The translations under genes were made by a program, and so were the position numbers. The notes beneath the pieces are model-generated. The model made no database searches. It was not told the DNA's origin and was given only the letters and a program-made list of their open reading frames with translations. From the NCBI GenBank assembly GCA_009379815.1, contig WHSY01000010.1:18677-82676 (forward strand): a stretch of 64,000 nt of DNA, in the 5' to 3' direction. Shown in pieces: positions 23,459-32,991 of this stretch; the first letter of the stretch is position 1; each line of letters starts with the position of its first letter. The DNA is from Pseudonocardiaceae bacterium. GTDB taxonomy: Bacteria; Actinomycetota; Actinomycetes; Mycobacteriales; Pseudonocardiaceae.

Positions 23459-24426
23459 GTGAGCGCATCCGAACACGGCCGTATGTGTGGCAGCCGGTGT
23501 CGTGGGCCGAGGGTCGGGTGTTGACCCGCGGCAGCGTGGATGGGCTGCCCGCCCTGTCGTGGGGCCGCGCCGGCCGAGGCGAGTTGGCCACCGCTCGGCA
23601 GCTGCGAGGGCTGGGGTTGCGCCCGGCCGGGGCCGAGCCGGTGGCGGTGTTGGTGTTCGGCCACCGCCAGCCGGGCCGTCGACCGGTGGAGTACACCAGC
23701 TTGTACCGCATCGCCGACGCGGCGCCGAAGCGCACCGCTACCGCTGCGCAGCAGGCCGCGATCGATAAGGCGCTGACCGCGCGGCGCACCTGCCAGGACT
23801 GCGGCCAGGAGCAGGACTACTACCTGTCGACCGTTGAGCGCAGGTGCGGGCCGTGCTCGGACGCCACCGGCTTCTGGGACGACTACGACGGCCGGGCCGC
23901 CGAGCACGACGACCACGACGACGGCGCCGAGCACGACGACGGCGCCGTGCATGCCGTGCATGCCGATCGCGGCGCTGTCGGATCTGAGGCCGGGGGTTGG
24001 TGGGTCGAACACGAGGCCGCGGTGCGCGCCGAGGACCCGCACCGGCCGGTCACCGAGACCGACCTGGCAGACGACGACCTGGCCGAGAGCCACGATCCGG
24101 CGGAGGTCGGCCTGGCGGCCGCTGTTCCGGCCCCACGCACAGCCGCGCCGGACACCCCGGCGCCCGCCCCCACGGCTGCTGACACCGCCGATGACGCGCA
24201 CGAGGTGGTCCCGGCGCCGGTGGCGGATGAGACCGCGCGGGCCGTCGGGCAGGCACGCCACGCGCTGCAGCGAATCGCCCAGGGCGGGGCCGCGATCCAG
24301 CCGCGGGTCACCGACCAGGGCAGGGCCGAGCGGCTCGTGCGCTGGCACGGCGACGACCAGGCCAGCGACCGGGCGGCCGACCGGGCCGCTGGGGCGCACC
24401 GCGAGCTGGAAGGGATCGCGCGGTGA
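23455..24426 (+). CDS. RRQRL-motif zinc-binding-type protein with His/Asp-rich repeat
   Basis: 323 aa. The N-terminal ~130 residues match the RRQRL-motif family: 'ELATARQLRGLGLRPAG', 'RRPVEYTSLYRIADAAPKR' and a zinc-finger-like 'RRTCQDCGQEQDYYLSTVER' followed by 'CGPC'. A His/Asp repeat of the type 'EHDDHDDGAEHDDG' (residues ~150-170), then an acidic Ala/Pro linker and a helical tail follow, unlike the usual short family members. The repeat is encoded by imperfect GACGACGGCGCCGAGCAC units. Metal binding is probable, function unknown. It overlaps both neighbours by 4 nt. Confidence 0.75.
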   Translation: MSERIRTRPYVWQPVSWAEGRVLTRGSVDGLPALSWGRAGRGELATARQLRGLGLRPAGAEPVAVLVFGHRQPGRRPVEYTSLYRIADAAPKRTATAAQQAAIDKALTARRTCQDCGQEQDYYLSTVERRCGPCSDATGFWDDYDGRAAEHDDHDDGAEHDDGAVHAVHADRGAVGSEAGGWWVEHEAAVRAEDPHRPVTETDLADDDLAESHDPAEVGLAAAVPAPRTAAPDTPAPAPTAADTADDAHEVVPAPVADETARAVGQARHALQRIAQGGAAIQPRVTDQGRAERLVRWHGDDQASDRAADRAAGAHRELEGIAR

Positions 24427-25184
24427 CCGCCCCGGTGTCGGCTGCGGTGCGGCGCACCACGGTGGCCGCGGTGCTGCTGGTCGCCTCGGTGGCCGCGGTC
24501 GTGTCCTACGCCCATATGCAGCATGTGGCGCAGCGGTCGGGGGAGGGGTGGCGGTCGTATCTGCTGCCGCTGAGCGTGGACGGGCTGATGGTGGCCGCGT
24601 CCATGGTGCTGCTGACCCGCCGTCGCGTTGGGCTGGCAGGTGGGGCGCTGGCGTGGTGCGCGTTGCTGGGCGGGGTCGCTGCGTCGCTGGCGGCGAACGT
24701 GGCCGCCGCGGACCCCACGGCCACGGCCCGGCTGGTGGCTGCCTGGCCCGCGGTGGCGTTCGCGGTCGCCTTCGAGCTGCTGCTCGAGCAGCGCCGCCCG
24801 GCAGTGACCGAAGCTGCCACGCTGCCGGTTGAGCTGGACCGGGTGGCCGACCTGGCGCCCGCCGTTGAGCCGCCGGGCCCTGCCGTGGCTGCCGACCCGG
24901 TCGCGCCGTTGCCCCCGGTAGCGGCTCCAACGCCGGTCGCCGAGCCCGCGCCTGTGGCTGCCGCACCACCACCGACCCCGCCCCACGAGCCCGACGGGCT
25001 GGCCGCCCGCGCCGCCGCGCTGCTCGCTGCCGCCGACGGGCGCCCGCCCGGCCGGCGGGTGCTGGCCCGCGAGCTGGGCTGCAGTGAGCACCAGGCCCGC
25101 TGCCTGCTCGACGCCGCCACCACCAACGGCACCAGCACCACCAACGGCACCAACGGCACGAACGGGAGGGGTGGTCTGCGGTGA
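24423..25184 (+). CDS. DUF2637 / SpdB-like membrane protein
   Basis: 253 aa. Residues 1-120 hold four membrane helices with the DUF2637 signature 'VVSYAHMQHVAQRSGEGW' and 'LLPLSVDGLMVAASMVLLT'. DUF2637 proteins include the spread proteins of Streptomyces plasmids and integrative elements, which help intramycelial transfer. A Pro/Ala-rich linker follows, then a C-terminal segment resembling a small helix-turn-helix ('RRVLARELGCSEHQARCLLD') and a Thr-Asn-Gly repeat tail from ~238. It overlaps its neighbours by 4 nt on each side. Confidence 0.85.
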   Translation: MTAPVSAAVRRTTVAAVLLVASVAAVVSYAHMQHVAQRSGEGWRSYLLPLSVDGLMVAASMVLLTRRRVGLAGGALAWCALLGGVAASLAANVAAADPTATARLVAAWPAVAFAVAFELLLEQRRPAVTEAATLPVELDRVADLAPAVEPPGPAVAADPVAPLPPVAAPTPVAEPAPVAAAPPPTPPHEPDGLAARAAALLAAADGRPPGRRVLARELGCSEHQARCLLDAATTNGTSTTNGTNGTNGRGGLR

Positions 25185-27040
25185 GTGAGTTGACGACCCT
25201 GCTGCTGCTCGGGCTGGGCGCCACCGTGGTCGCGACCCTGGTGCTGGGGCGCCGCCGCCAGCACGGCCCAGCCGCCGTCGCCACCGGGCTGGCTGTGCTG
25301 CTGGCCTGGCAGCTGGCCACCTGGGCGCCGCTGCTGTCGGCCACGCTCGCCGCCGCGCTGGGCATCGTCGGGTGGGTGCGGTTGTCCCGCACCGCCTCCA
25401 CCGTGTCGCGGTGGGGCGCGCGGTCGCGCCGCAAGGCCGGGGTGGCCTCCACCGTCGACGTCGCCCGGCTGGCCAGCGCGGCGGCGGTGCGGCGCAAGGC
25501 CACCGTGGTGCGCCCGTCGCTGGCCGACCGCAGCCGATGCGACCGGGTGCGGATGGCGACGACGGAGGTGGCGGTGCCGCTATGCCGGGTCGGGGCGCTG
25601 CGGGTGTGGTCATCCATTGAGGATGTGTGCTGCCTGTTCGGTGGCCCGCGGACCGGTAAGACGGGCTATCTGGCCGGGCGGGTGCTCGACGCCCCCGGCG
25701 CCACCCTGGTCACGAGCACCCGCACCGACCTGCACCGGATCACCGCGCAGCTACGCGCCGAGCGCGGGCCGGTGTTCGTGTTCAACGCCGTCGGGCTCGG
25801 CGACCTGCCCTCGACGATCACCTTCGACCCGCTGACCGGCTGCGCCGACCCGGTCACGGCCGCGGAGCGCGCCACGGACCTGATCGCCGCCGGGCAGCGC
25901 GGTGGCGGCGACAGCGACCGCGCGTGGTGGGACGCCCAAGCCCGCCGGGTGCTGGCCGCGCTGCTGCACGCCGCCGCGTTGGGCGGGCTGTCGATGCGCG
26001 ACGTGCAGCGCTGGGTCTCGGTCCCCAGCGAGGCCGCGCGGCAGGTGACCTCGCTGCTGCGCCGGTCCCCGGAGCCGGCCTATGCCGAGGAGGTCGCCCA
26101 GTTCCTCGACACCAACGAACGCACCCAGTCCTCGATCACCACCAGCATCACCCCCGCGCTGGGCTGGCTCGCGAGTCCCGCCGCCAGCGCCGCGGCGAGC
26201 GGGCACACCCCGTTCGACGTGGCCGAGCTACTGCGCTCCCGGGCGACGGTGTTCCTGCTGGGGGCCGAGGAGACCCAGGCCGCCCCGCTGGTCACCGCCC
26301 TCACGGGCCACATCGCCCGCGAGGCCCGCCGGATCGCCGCCCGCCAACCCGGCGGCCGGCTGGACCCGCCACTGACCCTCGTGCTCGACGAGGCCGCCCT
26401 CATCAGCCCCGTCCCACTCGACAGCTGGACCGCGGACATGGGCGGCCGCGGGGTCACGATCCTGGCCGCCTTCCAGTCCCGCGCCCAACTCATCGCACGG
26501 TGGGGCCAAACCGGCGCCGCCATCATTTTGAACAACGCCGCGGCGGTCATGGTCTTCGGCGGCACCAAGGACCGCGACGACCTCGACTACTGGTCGGTCC
26601 TCGCCGGCGAGCGCGACGAGCCGATCACCACCACCGACCACCACGGCCGGGCGGTCTCCCGCACGGTGCGCAAGGTCGCGGTGCTGACCCCGGCGCAGCT
26701 GGCCAACCTCCCCACCGGGCGCGTCGTGGTCTACCGCCGCGGCATGGCCCCGGTCATCGGGCGGGTGCGCATGGCCTGGCACCGCCGCGACATCCGCGCC
26801 CAGCACCGCGCCGACCAACGGCAAGCCCGCCGCGAGCGCCGGCAGGCATGCGCCGTGATCGCAGGAGCCGAGGCCACCACCCGCCACGCCACCACCACCG
26901 GGCGCCCACCTGTGGGCGCCGCCCGCAACGACGCCCACCCGGACGCGGGTGACGCGGGCGCAGCCGCGCCCGCCGGGTCGCCCGGTCCGCCCGCGCGGGT
27001 GCCCCGGTGGGTGGAATCCACCCGCGAGGACCGCCGATGA
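25181..27040 (+). CDS. VirD4/TraG-type conjugative coupling ATPase
   Basis: 619 aa. Two N-terminal membrane helices (residues ~5-65), then a hexameric ATPase domain with Walker A 'FGGPRTGKTGYL' near 154-165, Walker B 'LTLVLDEAALI' and a sensor/arginine-finger region 'RGVTILAAFQSRAQLI'. A basic, Pro-rich tail follows. Coupling proteins of this class bring the relaxosome to a type IV secretion channel. No other T4SS genes occur nearby, so the element probably uses a helper channel. GTG start, 4-nt overlap upstream; its last codons overlap the next ATG. Confidence 0.88.
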   Translation: MSELTTLLLLGLGATVVATLVLGRRRQHGPAAVATGLAVLLAWQLATWAPLLSATLAAALGIVGWVRLSRTASTVSRWGARSRRKAGVASTVDVARLASAAAVRRKATVVRPSLADRSRCDRVRMATTEVAVPLCRVGALRVWSSIEDVCCLFGGPRTGKTGYLAGRVLDAPGATLVTSTRTDLHRITAQLRAERGPVFVFNAVGLGDLPSTITFDPLTGCADPVTAAERATDLIAAGQRGGGDSDRAWWDAQARRVLAALLHAAALGGLSMRDVQRWVSVPSEAARQVTSLLRRSPEPAYAEEVAQFLDTNERTQSSITTSITPALGWLASPAASAAASGHTPFDVAELLRSRATVFLLGAEETQAAPLVTALTGHIAREARRIAARQPGGRLDPPLTLVLDEAALISPVPLDSWTADMGGRGVTILAAFQSRAQLIARWGQTGAAIILNNAAAVMVFGGTKDRDDLDYWSVLAGERDEPITTTDHHGRAVSRTVRKVAVLTPAQLANLPTGRVVVYRRGMAPVIGRVRMAWHRRDIRAQHRADQRQARRERRQACAVIAGAEATTRHATTTGRPPVGAARNDAHPDAGDAGAAAPAGSPGPPARVPRWVESTREDRR

Positions 27041-27678
27041 CCACCCCCATGGGCACACCCGAGCCCGGCTCGAACGCGCACCCGCAGCTGGCCGCGCTCG
27101 GCCGCGAGGTCGAGCGGCTATCCCGCCGCCACGCCGACCTCGACGCCCTGGTGCAACGCTTGGCCGAAGACATCACCCTGCTCGCCCCACCGCCCGACGA
27201 CGGCGAGCCTGAGGGGCTGCGGTCGTGGCTGGCCGCCGATGACCCTGAGCAGGCCCGCGCCCTACTGGCCGACCTCACGGACTGGCTGGGGCGGGTCTAC
27301 CTGCGCTATCTGGGAGTGGCGCTGCCGTCGTGCTGGGCCTGGCACCCCGCCGTGGTCGAGGAACTGTGGTGGCTGCGCAACGCCCACCACGACGCCTACC
27401 ACGGCCAGTCCGCCTGCTGGCGCGAGGTCGGCGACTGGCACGACCGCCAACGCCCCGGCGTCACGGCACGGATCCGCAAGGCCATCGGCGACTGCGAACT
27501 GTCCCGCCACGCCGCAGGCGGCGACCGCCGCCGCGCCACCCCAGACGTGCCCCTGAGCAGCGCCGCCGAGCGGCTCGCCGAGCACTGGACCACCCACCAC
27601 GCCACGCCGCAGCCGACCCAACAGCAACTGCACGAAGCCGACCAGCACGACCAAGCACAACTCAGGAACCGCCCATGA
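27037..27678 (+). CDS. Conserved element protein, DUF4913-like context
   Basis: 213 aa, ATGA overlap with the coupling-protein stop. An N-terminal helical region ('LAALGREVERLSRRHADLDA') leads to a Trp-rich middle, 'DLTDWLGRVYLRYLG', 'CWAWHPAVVEELWWLRNAHH' and 'VGDWHDRQRPGVTARIRKAI', with a polar His-rich tail. The arrangement of Trp and 'HPxVVEEL' recalls plasmid DUF4913-type proteins usually found next to coupling proteins. Role unknown; it may be an accessory of the relaxosome or coupling step. Confidence 0.7.
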   Translation: MTTPMGTPEPGSNAHPQLAALGREVERLSRRHADLDALVQRLAEDITLLAPPPDDGEPEGLRSWLAADDPEQARALLADLTDWLGRVYLRYLGVALPSCWAWHPAVVEELWWLRNAHHDAYHGQSACWREVGDWHDRQRPGVTARIRKAIGDCELSRHAAGGDRRRATPDVPLSSAAERLAEHWTTHHATPQPTQQQLHEADQHDQAQLRNRP

Positions 27679-27925
27679 GACCCGCTCCCCAGCACGAGAC
27701 CCCAACCCCCGCCGAAGATCACCACGGCACAGCGCAAGTCAAGATCCAAAGAAGAGTCACACCCATGCATCACGATCCCAGGGAGATCAACTTCGGCGCT
27801 GGCGCGCCTCCGTTGAAGATCAATCCCGCCGGGCCTTGCGGCCCGGCTCGGCCGACCTTCGCGGGCACGGGCGCAGGCGTTGTCGGGGTGCTGCCGGGGC
27901 CTGCTAGCGGGAGGGCGATGCGGCC
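27679..27925 (+). promoter_or_regulatory. Relaxase leader, candidate oriT
   Basis: The only non-coding gap inside the transfer operon. It contains an imperfect inverted repeat (about 27781-27800 against 27803-27827, around GGCGCTGGCGCGCC) and a perfect hairpin GCCGGGCC-TTGC-GGCCCGGC at 27828-27847. Origins of transfer of MobF systems often lie beside the relaxase gene and carry such repeats, so this is the best oriT candidate. GGGAGG at 27910 is the relaxase ribosome site. Confidence 0.4.
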
Positions 27926-30900
27926 GTGTTGAGTATCGCCGTCGGGCATGACGTGGGCTATCTGACCGGCGCTGTCGGGGGTGGCCGGGAGAACTACTAC
28001 ACCGGCGCGGTGGCCGCCGGGGAGCCGCCCGGGGTGTGGTACGGCAAGGGCGCCGAGCTGCTGGGGCTGTCCGGCGAGGTCGACGCCGAGCAGATGGAAG
28101 CGATCTACCACCACCTGCTCGACCCGCGCGACCCGGCCTCGCGCTCTCGCGCCACTTGGGGGGAGGCGGCGCGGCTCGGCAAGCCGCACAAGAGCTACCG
28201 GTCGGCCGACGAGATCTACGCGGCAGCGCTGGAGCGGGAGCCGCACGCCGGGCCGGAACGCCGCGCGCAGTTGCGGGCCGACGCCGAGCGGTCAGCGCGG
28301 CAGCCGGTGAGCTTTTATGACGTGACGTTCTCCGCGCCCAAGAGCGCGTCGGTGCTGGCGGTGGCGTTCGAGCGGGCCGCCAACGAGGCGCGGGCGGCGG
28401 GCGACGAGGAGACGGCCGCCGCCTACGAAACTTATGTGCGGGCGATCGAGGACGCGGTGATGGCCGGCGCCCGGGCGGGCCTGGACTACCTGGAGCAGCG
28501 GGCGGGTTATGCCCGCACCGGGCACCACGGCGGGCGGGCCGGGCGCTGGGTCGATGCCCACAACCTCGTTGTGGCGCAGTTTCTGCAGCACGACTCCCGG
28601 GAGGGTGACCCGCAGCTGCACGTGCACGGCGGGGTGCTCAACCGGGTGCTGTGCGCCGATGGGGTGTGGCGGGCGCTGGACGGTCAAGCGCTGCACACCT
28701 GGAAGGCCGCCGCGAGCGAGATCTCCAACCGGGTCACCGAAGCGTATGTGACACGTGCGCTGGGGGTGCGACACGAGACAACACCGGACGGGAAGTCCCG
28801 CGAGATCGTCGGGATCGACAAGCCGGTGCGGGACCTGTACAGCACCCGCCGCCGGCAGACCACGGGCAAAGCCGAGCAGTACTTCGCGGCGTTTCGGGAG
28901 CGGTTCGGCCGCGAGCCCTCGGCGCTGGAGCGTCACCGGCTGTCGCAGCGGGCCACGCTGGCGACCCGCCGGGCGAAGTCGCATAACGGGGAGACGCTCG
29001 GGCAGCGGATGGACCGGTGGGCCGCCGAGGCGCACCAGGTGATGCGGGGCGGGCTGGCCGAGGTCGCCCGGCATGTGCTCGACCGCGCCCAGCGCATGGA
29101 ACCGGCCGCGGTCTGGTCTGCGCGCGACGTGATCGAACGGGCGGTGGCCGCGCTGAACGACAAGCGGGCCACCTGGTCGCGGTCGCATCTGACGCGGGCG
29201 GTCTCGGAGGCGCTGCCCGCGCACCTGGACATCGACCCGCAGCAGGTGCCCGAGCTGCTCGACGGCCTCACCGACACCGCGCTTCGGCAGGTGGTGTGGC
29301 TTAATCCGCAGGACGCGGCCGACAACCCACCGCAGTATCTGCAACGGGCCGACGGCAGCCCGGTCTACACCAACCCGAGCGGGGCGCGCTACGCCGCGCC
29401 GGGCCAGCTGGCCGCCGATCACGCGCTGCGGGTCGCGGCGGTGCGGCGCGGCGCCGCCCGCCTGTCGGCCGACGAGGCGGCTGCGGCGCTGAGCCGGTTT
29501 TCCAAGTCCGGTGTCGAGCTGGGCGCCGACCAAGCCGCCGCGGTGCGGGGGGTGCTTACGTCCGGGGCGCGGGTGGAGACGCTCCTGGCGGCCGCGGGCA
29601 CGGGCAAGAGCTTCACGATCGGCGCGATCGCCGACACGTGGAGTGGCAGTGGGCGGAGGGTGTTCGGGCTGGCCCCGTCGCAGGTCGCCACCGAGGTGCT
29701 GGCCGACGAAGGGGTGACCGCCCGCAACACCGCACGGTGGCTGGCCACCCAGCAGCGGCTCGAGGATGCCGCCCCGGACGGGCCGGATACGGGCGGCCGC
29801 GACCCCGACGGGCAGTGGCGATTGCGCGAGGGCGACCTGGTGGTCGTCGATGAGGCCGGCATGACCGACACCGCGCAGCTGGCCGAGATCAACTGCCGCT
29901 GCGAGCAGGCCCGGGCCAAGCTGCTGCTGGTCGGTGACCCGCGCCAGCTGGCCGCGGTGGGGCCGGGCGGGGCGCTGGCCGACGTCGCCGAGCACGGCAT
30001 CAGCTACCAGCTGGCCGAGGTGCGCCGGTTTAGCGCCGACTGGGAGCGCCGGGCGTCGCTACAGCTGCGCGACGGCGACACCACTGCGCTCGACGCCTAC
30101 CAGCGCCACGGCCGACTCGTCGACGGTGGCACGGCCGAGCAGACCGAGACCGCGGCCGCCCGCGCCTGGCTGGCCGACACGCTGGCTGGGCGGGAGGCGC
30201 TGCTGCTGGTCGGCAGCAACGAGGCCGCCGCCCGGGCCAGCGCGGCGCTGCGCGCCGACCTGATCGCGCTCGGCCGGGTGCAGGAGATCGGGGTGGAGCT
30301 AGGTCGGCAGGGCACCGTGGCCGGGATCGGTGACCTCGTGCAGGCTCGCCGCAACGCCTGGGAGCTGATCGGCTGGGAGAACAACACCCGCGCCCCGAGC
30401 AACCGGGCCACCTACCGGGTCACTGGCCTTCGCGCCGACGGCGGGCTGGTCGTCGCCCCGGTGCACGGGCGCGGCGACGACGGCGAGCAGCTGGGGCCAC
30501 CGCTGGTGCTGCCTCCGACCTATGTCGCCGAGGACCTGACCCTGGCGTATGCCAGCACGGTGCACGCTGCCCAGGGCCGCACCGTCGACACCGCGCATGC
30601 GGTGATTGGCCCCGGCACCGACGCCGCCGGCACCTACGTGGCGATGACCCGCGGCCGCGAGCGCAACACCGCCTACGCGGTGACCACGCCGCTGGCCGAC
30701 GACGCAGCTACCGGGCAGGCGCACGAGGTTCAGCAGCGCACCGCCTCCGCGATGCTCAGCGAGATCATCGAGTGCGACCCGCACGACGTCGCCGCGGCGG
30801 AGCGCTCGGCGCTGGCCACCGCCGAGCACGCCGAGCAGGAGTCCCGGTCGATCCAGGTGCCCCTGGACCGGCTCGAGGCCGAGATCGGCGAGCTGATCGC

Positions 30901-32383
30901 CGGGCGCACCGGCGCGCTGCTTGACCGGCTGGCCGCCGAGGAGATCCTCACCGACGGGCAGCGCGTAGCGCTGGTCGCCGACGAGGCCTACGGGTCGCTG
31001 GAGCGGCTGCTGCGCACCGCGGAGGTGGCCGGGCATGACCCGCGCCGCGTTCTCGAGGACGCGCTGGCCGACCGGTCCCTTGACGACGCGCGCAAGCCGG
31101 CGCGGGTGCTACACCACCGGATCTCCGAGCGGCTGCGGGGGCAGTTGGCCCCGCAGCTTTCCAGCTACGCCGACCTCATTCCGCACACCGCGACCGGGCA
31201 GCACCGGCAGCGGCTCGACGTCCTCGCCGAGGCCGCCGATGCGCGGCGCCGCGAGCTGGGCGCCGAGACGGCCCAGCAGGCGCCGCAGTGGGCCGTGGAA
31301 GCACTGGGCCCGGTGCCCGGCGATGCGATCGCCCGCACCGACTGGGAGCAGCGCGCCGGATGGGCGGCCGCCCACCGGGAGCTTTCCGAGCACACCGACG
31401 ACGCCGACGCGCTCGGGCCGGCACCCCCGGCCGGGCTCGCCGAAAAGCACGCCGTCTGGCGCGCCGCACACACTGCGCTGAACCTGCCCGACGGTGGTGG
31501 CGACGAGGACGAACTGTCCGACGGGCAGCTGCGGGTGCGGGTGCGTGCCTACCAGCGAGAGGAAGCCTGGGCGCCCCGTTATGTCGGTGACGAGCTGGCC
31601 ACCACCTACCAGCGGGCGCAGCGCGCCCGCGCCGACGCGCAGATCTGGGCCGCTCGCGCCGAGGCCGCCCAGGACGTGACCGAAGCCGGGCATCTGCGGG
31701 CCGACGCGCGGGCCGCCGAGGCCGAGGCTGCCGAGCTGGCCCAGCGTGCCGCGGCGCTGGAGATCGCGGACAACGCACGCGGCGCCTGGTATGCGGCCAC
31801 CGCGGTCACCCGGGACGCCGCCGACCGCGCCCGGGGCGCACTCAAGGCGCGCGGTGTCGAACTCGACGACCCGGCCGAGCAGGTCACCGCCGAACAGTGG
31901 CTGGCTGCGCACCGCGCCGAGCAGCTCGCCGAGGACCCGCACCGCGAGATCCACCACGAGGTCGAACTCATCGACGGCCAGCACGACGCCACGCTCGGCG
32001 CGGTGGCCGCGCCCGAGCCCGTCGTCACCGACGACGGCGCGGCAACTGGGTGGAGGCCAGCCGCCGAAACCGCCATTATGCCCGACATCCGCGACACCGC
32101 CGAGCCGGACGTCACCGAGCACGCCGACCCGGCCCAGCGCCACCGGGTGCCCACAGCCGACGAGACCGCCGCGGCCGTGGCGCGCGCGCAAGCGGCGCTC
32201 GCCGAGATCGAAGCGCGGCGCGCGGCCGACACCGAGCGCGAGGCACGCGACACCGAACGGACCGAACGGCGAGAGGAGCTGACCCGATGGGTCGAACAGG
32301 ACCGCGGCGCCGACCCGGCGCCCGCCCGCGACGACCCTGGCGACGACACCTACCCGGTGTTGCAGCGTTCCGTGGACGGCTGA
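27926..32383 (+). CDS. MobF-type (TrwC-like) relaxase-helicase
   Basis: 1485 aa. N-terminal relaxase domain: catalytic Tyr pair in 'RENYYTGAV' (Y24/Y25) and the histidine triad in 'DPQLHVHGGVLNRVL'. A RecD2/TraI-type helicase follows, with Walker A 'LAAAGTGKSFTIG' near residue 555, Walker B 'LVVVDEAGMTD', motif III 'LLLVGDPRQLAAVGPGG' and motif VI-type 'TYVAMTRGRERN'. The last ~450 residues are an Ala/Glu/Arg-rich helical region, probably for protein contacts. It nicks at oriT, stays covalently bound to the 5' end and unwinds the strand to be transferred. GTG 27926 is used. Its 3' end overlaps the next - strand gene. Confidence 0.93.
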   Translation: MLSIAVGHDVGYLTGAVGGGRENYYTGAVAAGEPPGVWYGKGAELLGLSGEVDAEQMEAIYHHLLDPRDPASRSRATWGEAARLGKPHKSYRSADEIYAAALEREPHAGPERRAQLRADAERSARQPVSFYDVTFSAPKSASVLAVAFERAANEARAAGDEETAAAYETYVRAIEDAVMAGARAGLDYLEQRAGYARTGHHGGRAGRWVDAHNLVVAQFLQHDSREGDPQLHVHGGVLNRVLCADGVWRALDGQALHTWKAAASEISNRVTEAYVTRALGVRHETTPDGKSREIVGIDKPVRDLYSTRRRQTTGKAEQYFAAFRERFGREPSALERHRLSQRATLATRRAKSHNGETLGQRMDRWAAEAHQVMRGGLAEVARHVLDRAQRMEPAAVWSARDVIERAVAALNDKRATWSRSHLTRAVSEALPAHLDIDPQQVPELLDGLTDTALRQVVWLNPQDAADNPPQYLQRADGSPVYTNPSGARYAAPGQLAADHALRVAAVRRGAARLSADEAAAALSRFSKSGVELGADQAAAVRGVLTSGARVETLLAAAGTGKSFTIGAIADTWSGSGRRVFGLAPSQVATEVLADEGVTARNTARWLATQQRLEDAAPDGPDTGGRDPDGQWRLREGDLVVVDEAGMTDTAQLAEINCRCEQARAKLLLVGDPRQLAAVGPGGALADVAEHGISYQLAEVRRFSADWERRASLQLRDGDTTALDAYQRHGRLVDGGTAEQTETAAARAWLADTLAGREALLLVGSNEAAARASAALRADLIALGRVQEIGVELGRQGTVAGIGDLVQARRNAWELIGWENNTRAPSNRATYRVTGLRADGGLVVAPVHGRGDDGEQLGPPLVLPPTYVAEDLTLAYASTVHAAQGRTVDTAHAVIGPGTDAAGTYVAMTRGRERNTAYAVTTPLADDAATGQAHEVQQRTASAMLSEIIECDPHDVAAAERSALATAEHAEQESRSIQVPLDRLEAEIGELIAGRTGALLDRLAAEEILTDGQRVALVADEAYGSLERLLRTAEVAGHDPRRVLEDALADRSLDDARKPARVLHHRISERLRGQLAPQLSSYADLIPHTATGQHRQRLDVLAEAADARRRELGAETAQQAPQWAVEALGPVPGDAIARTDWEQRAGWAAAHRELSEHTDDADALGPAPPAGLAEKHAVWRAAHTALNLPDGGGDEDELSDGQLRVRVRAYQREEAWAPRYVGDELATTYQRAQRARADAQIWAARAEAAQDVTEAGHLRADARAAEAEAAELAQRAAALEIADNARGAWYAATAVTRDAADRARGALKARGVELDDPAEQVTAEQWLAAHRAEQLAEDPHREIHHEVELIDGQHDATLGAVAAPEPVVTDDGAATGWRPAAETAIMPDIRDTAEPDVTEHADPAQRHRVPTADETAAAVARAQAALAEIEARRAADTEREARDTERTERREELTRWVEQDRGADPAPARDDPGDDTYPVLQRSVDG

Positions 32384-32991
32384 CCGTGGGCACTCAGGTC
32401 GGCGGCCACCTGCCGCTGCGTGCTGGTGACCAACTGCTCCATCTGCCGGTACCGCTGCGCCTGCGCCGCCGCCCAGCGGCGCAGCTCGACCTGCCGTTCG
32501 GGCACCCGGTACCGGTCCGGCTCGGCGGCCACCACCTGCTCATAAAGCTGGTCGGCGGTCAGGATGGTGCCATCCGGGTTGCGCACCGGCACCGGAATCG
32601 GCACCTGCTGCCCACTGACCCCCAGCACCCAGCGCAGAACACGCCACGCACCGATCGCGTACTCGGCATCAACCGGGGGCGGCTCACGCCAGCCCACACC
32701 CAGATCGACGCACGTCTGCTCCACGGGCGGGCGCGGGATGCCACTGTCCCGCTCGCTGGCCACCACCGCAGCCCACATCTCGGCAATAGCCAACTCCCGC
32801 GTCACCGGCCACTCGTCCCGCTCGGTGACAGGAGCAGCCCGGCCGCCGCGAACCCACGCCGTCGCCGCCAAAACACCGCTCGACCACGGCCGCCCACGCT
32901 CGGCGTGCAGCCGGTAGGCCACCCACATCAGGTCGGCGACCTCGTTCTGCGGCGGCGTGACCCACTCGGGCCGCGCCGGGGCCCAGGACAT
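32350..32991 (-). CDS. Hypothetical protein convergent with the relaxase
   Basis: 213 aa, soluble. 'VADLMWVAYRLHAERGRPWS' and 'VTRELAIAEMWAAVVASERD' suggest a helical N-terminus; the C-terminus is Gln/Arg-rich. No recognised domain. Its 3' end overlaps the relaxase gene by 34 nt on the opposite strand. The codon use and continuous hydrophobic pattern favour a real gene over a shadow, but this is less certain than its neighbours. Confidence 0.55.
   Translation of the reverse strand: MSWAPARPEWVTPPQNEVADLMWVAYRLHAERGRPWSSGVLAATAWVRGGRAAPVTERDEWPVTRELAIAEMWAAVVASERDSGIPRPPVEQTCVDLGVGWREPPPVDAEYAIGAWRVLRWVLGVSGQQVPIPVPVRNPDGTILTADQLYEQVVAAEPDRYRVPERQVELRRWAAAQAQRYRQMEQLVTSTQRQVAADLSAHGQPSTERCNTG

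Noticed and set aside
23880..25170. CRISPR-like or tandem repeat array
   Set aside because: The repeats (GACGACGGCGCC, AACGGCACC) are in coding frames and lack regular spacers; no CRISPR array is seen anywhere in the window.
22314..25617. Long - strand open frames over the mobile-element genes
   Set aside because: Very Arg/Pro/Ala-rich shadows produced by GC bias; the + strand genes overlap by 4 nt and carry recognisable domains.
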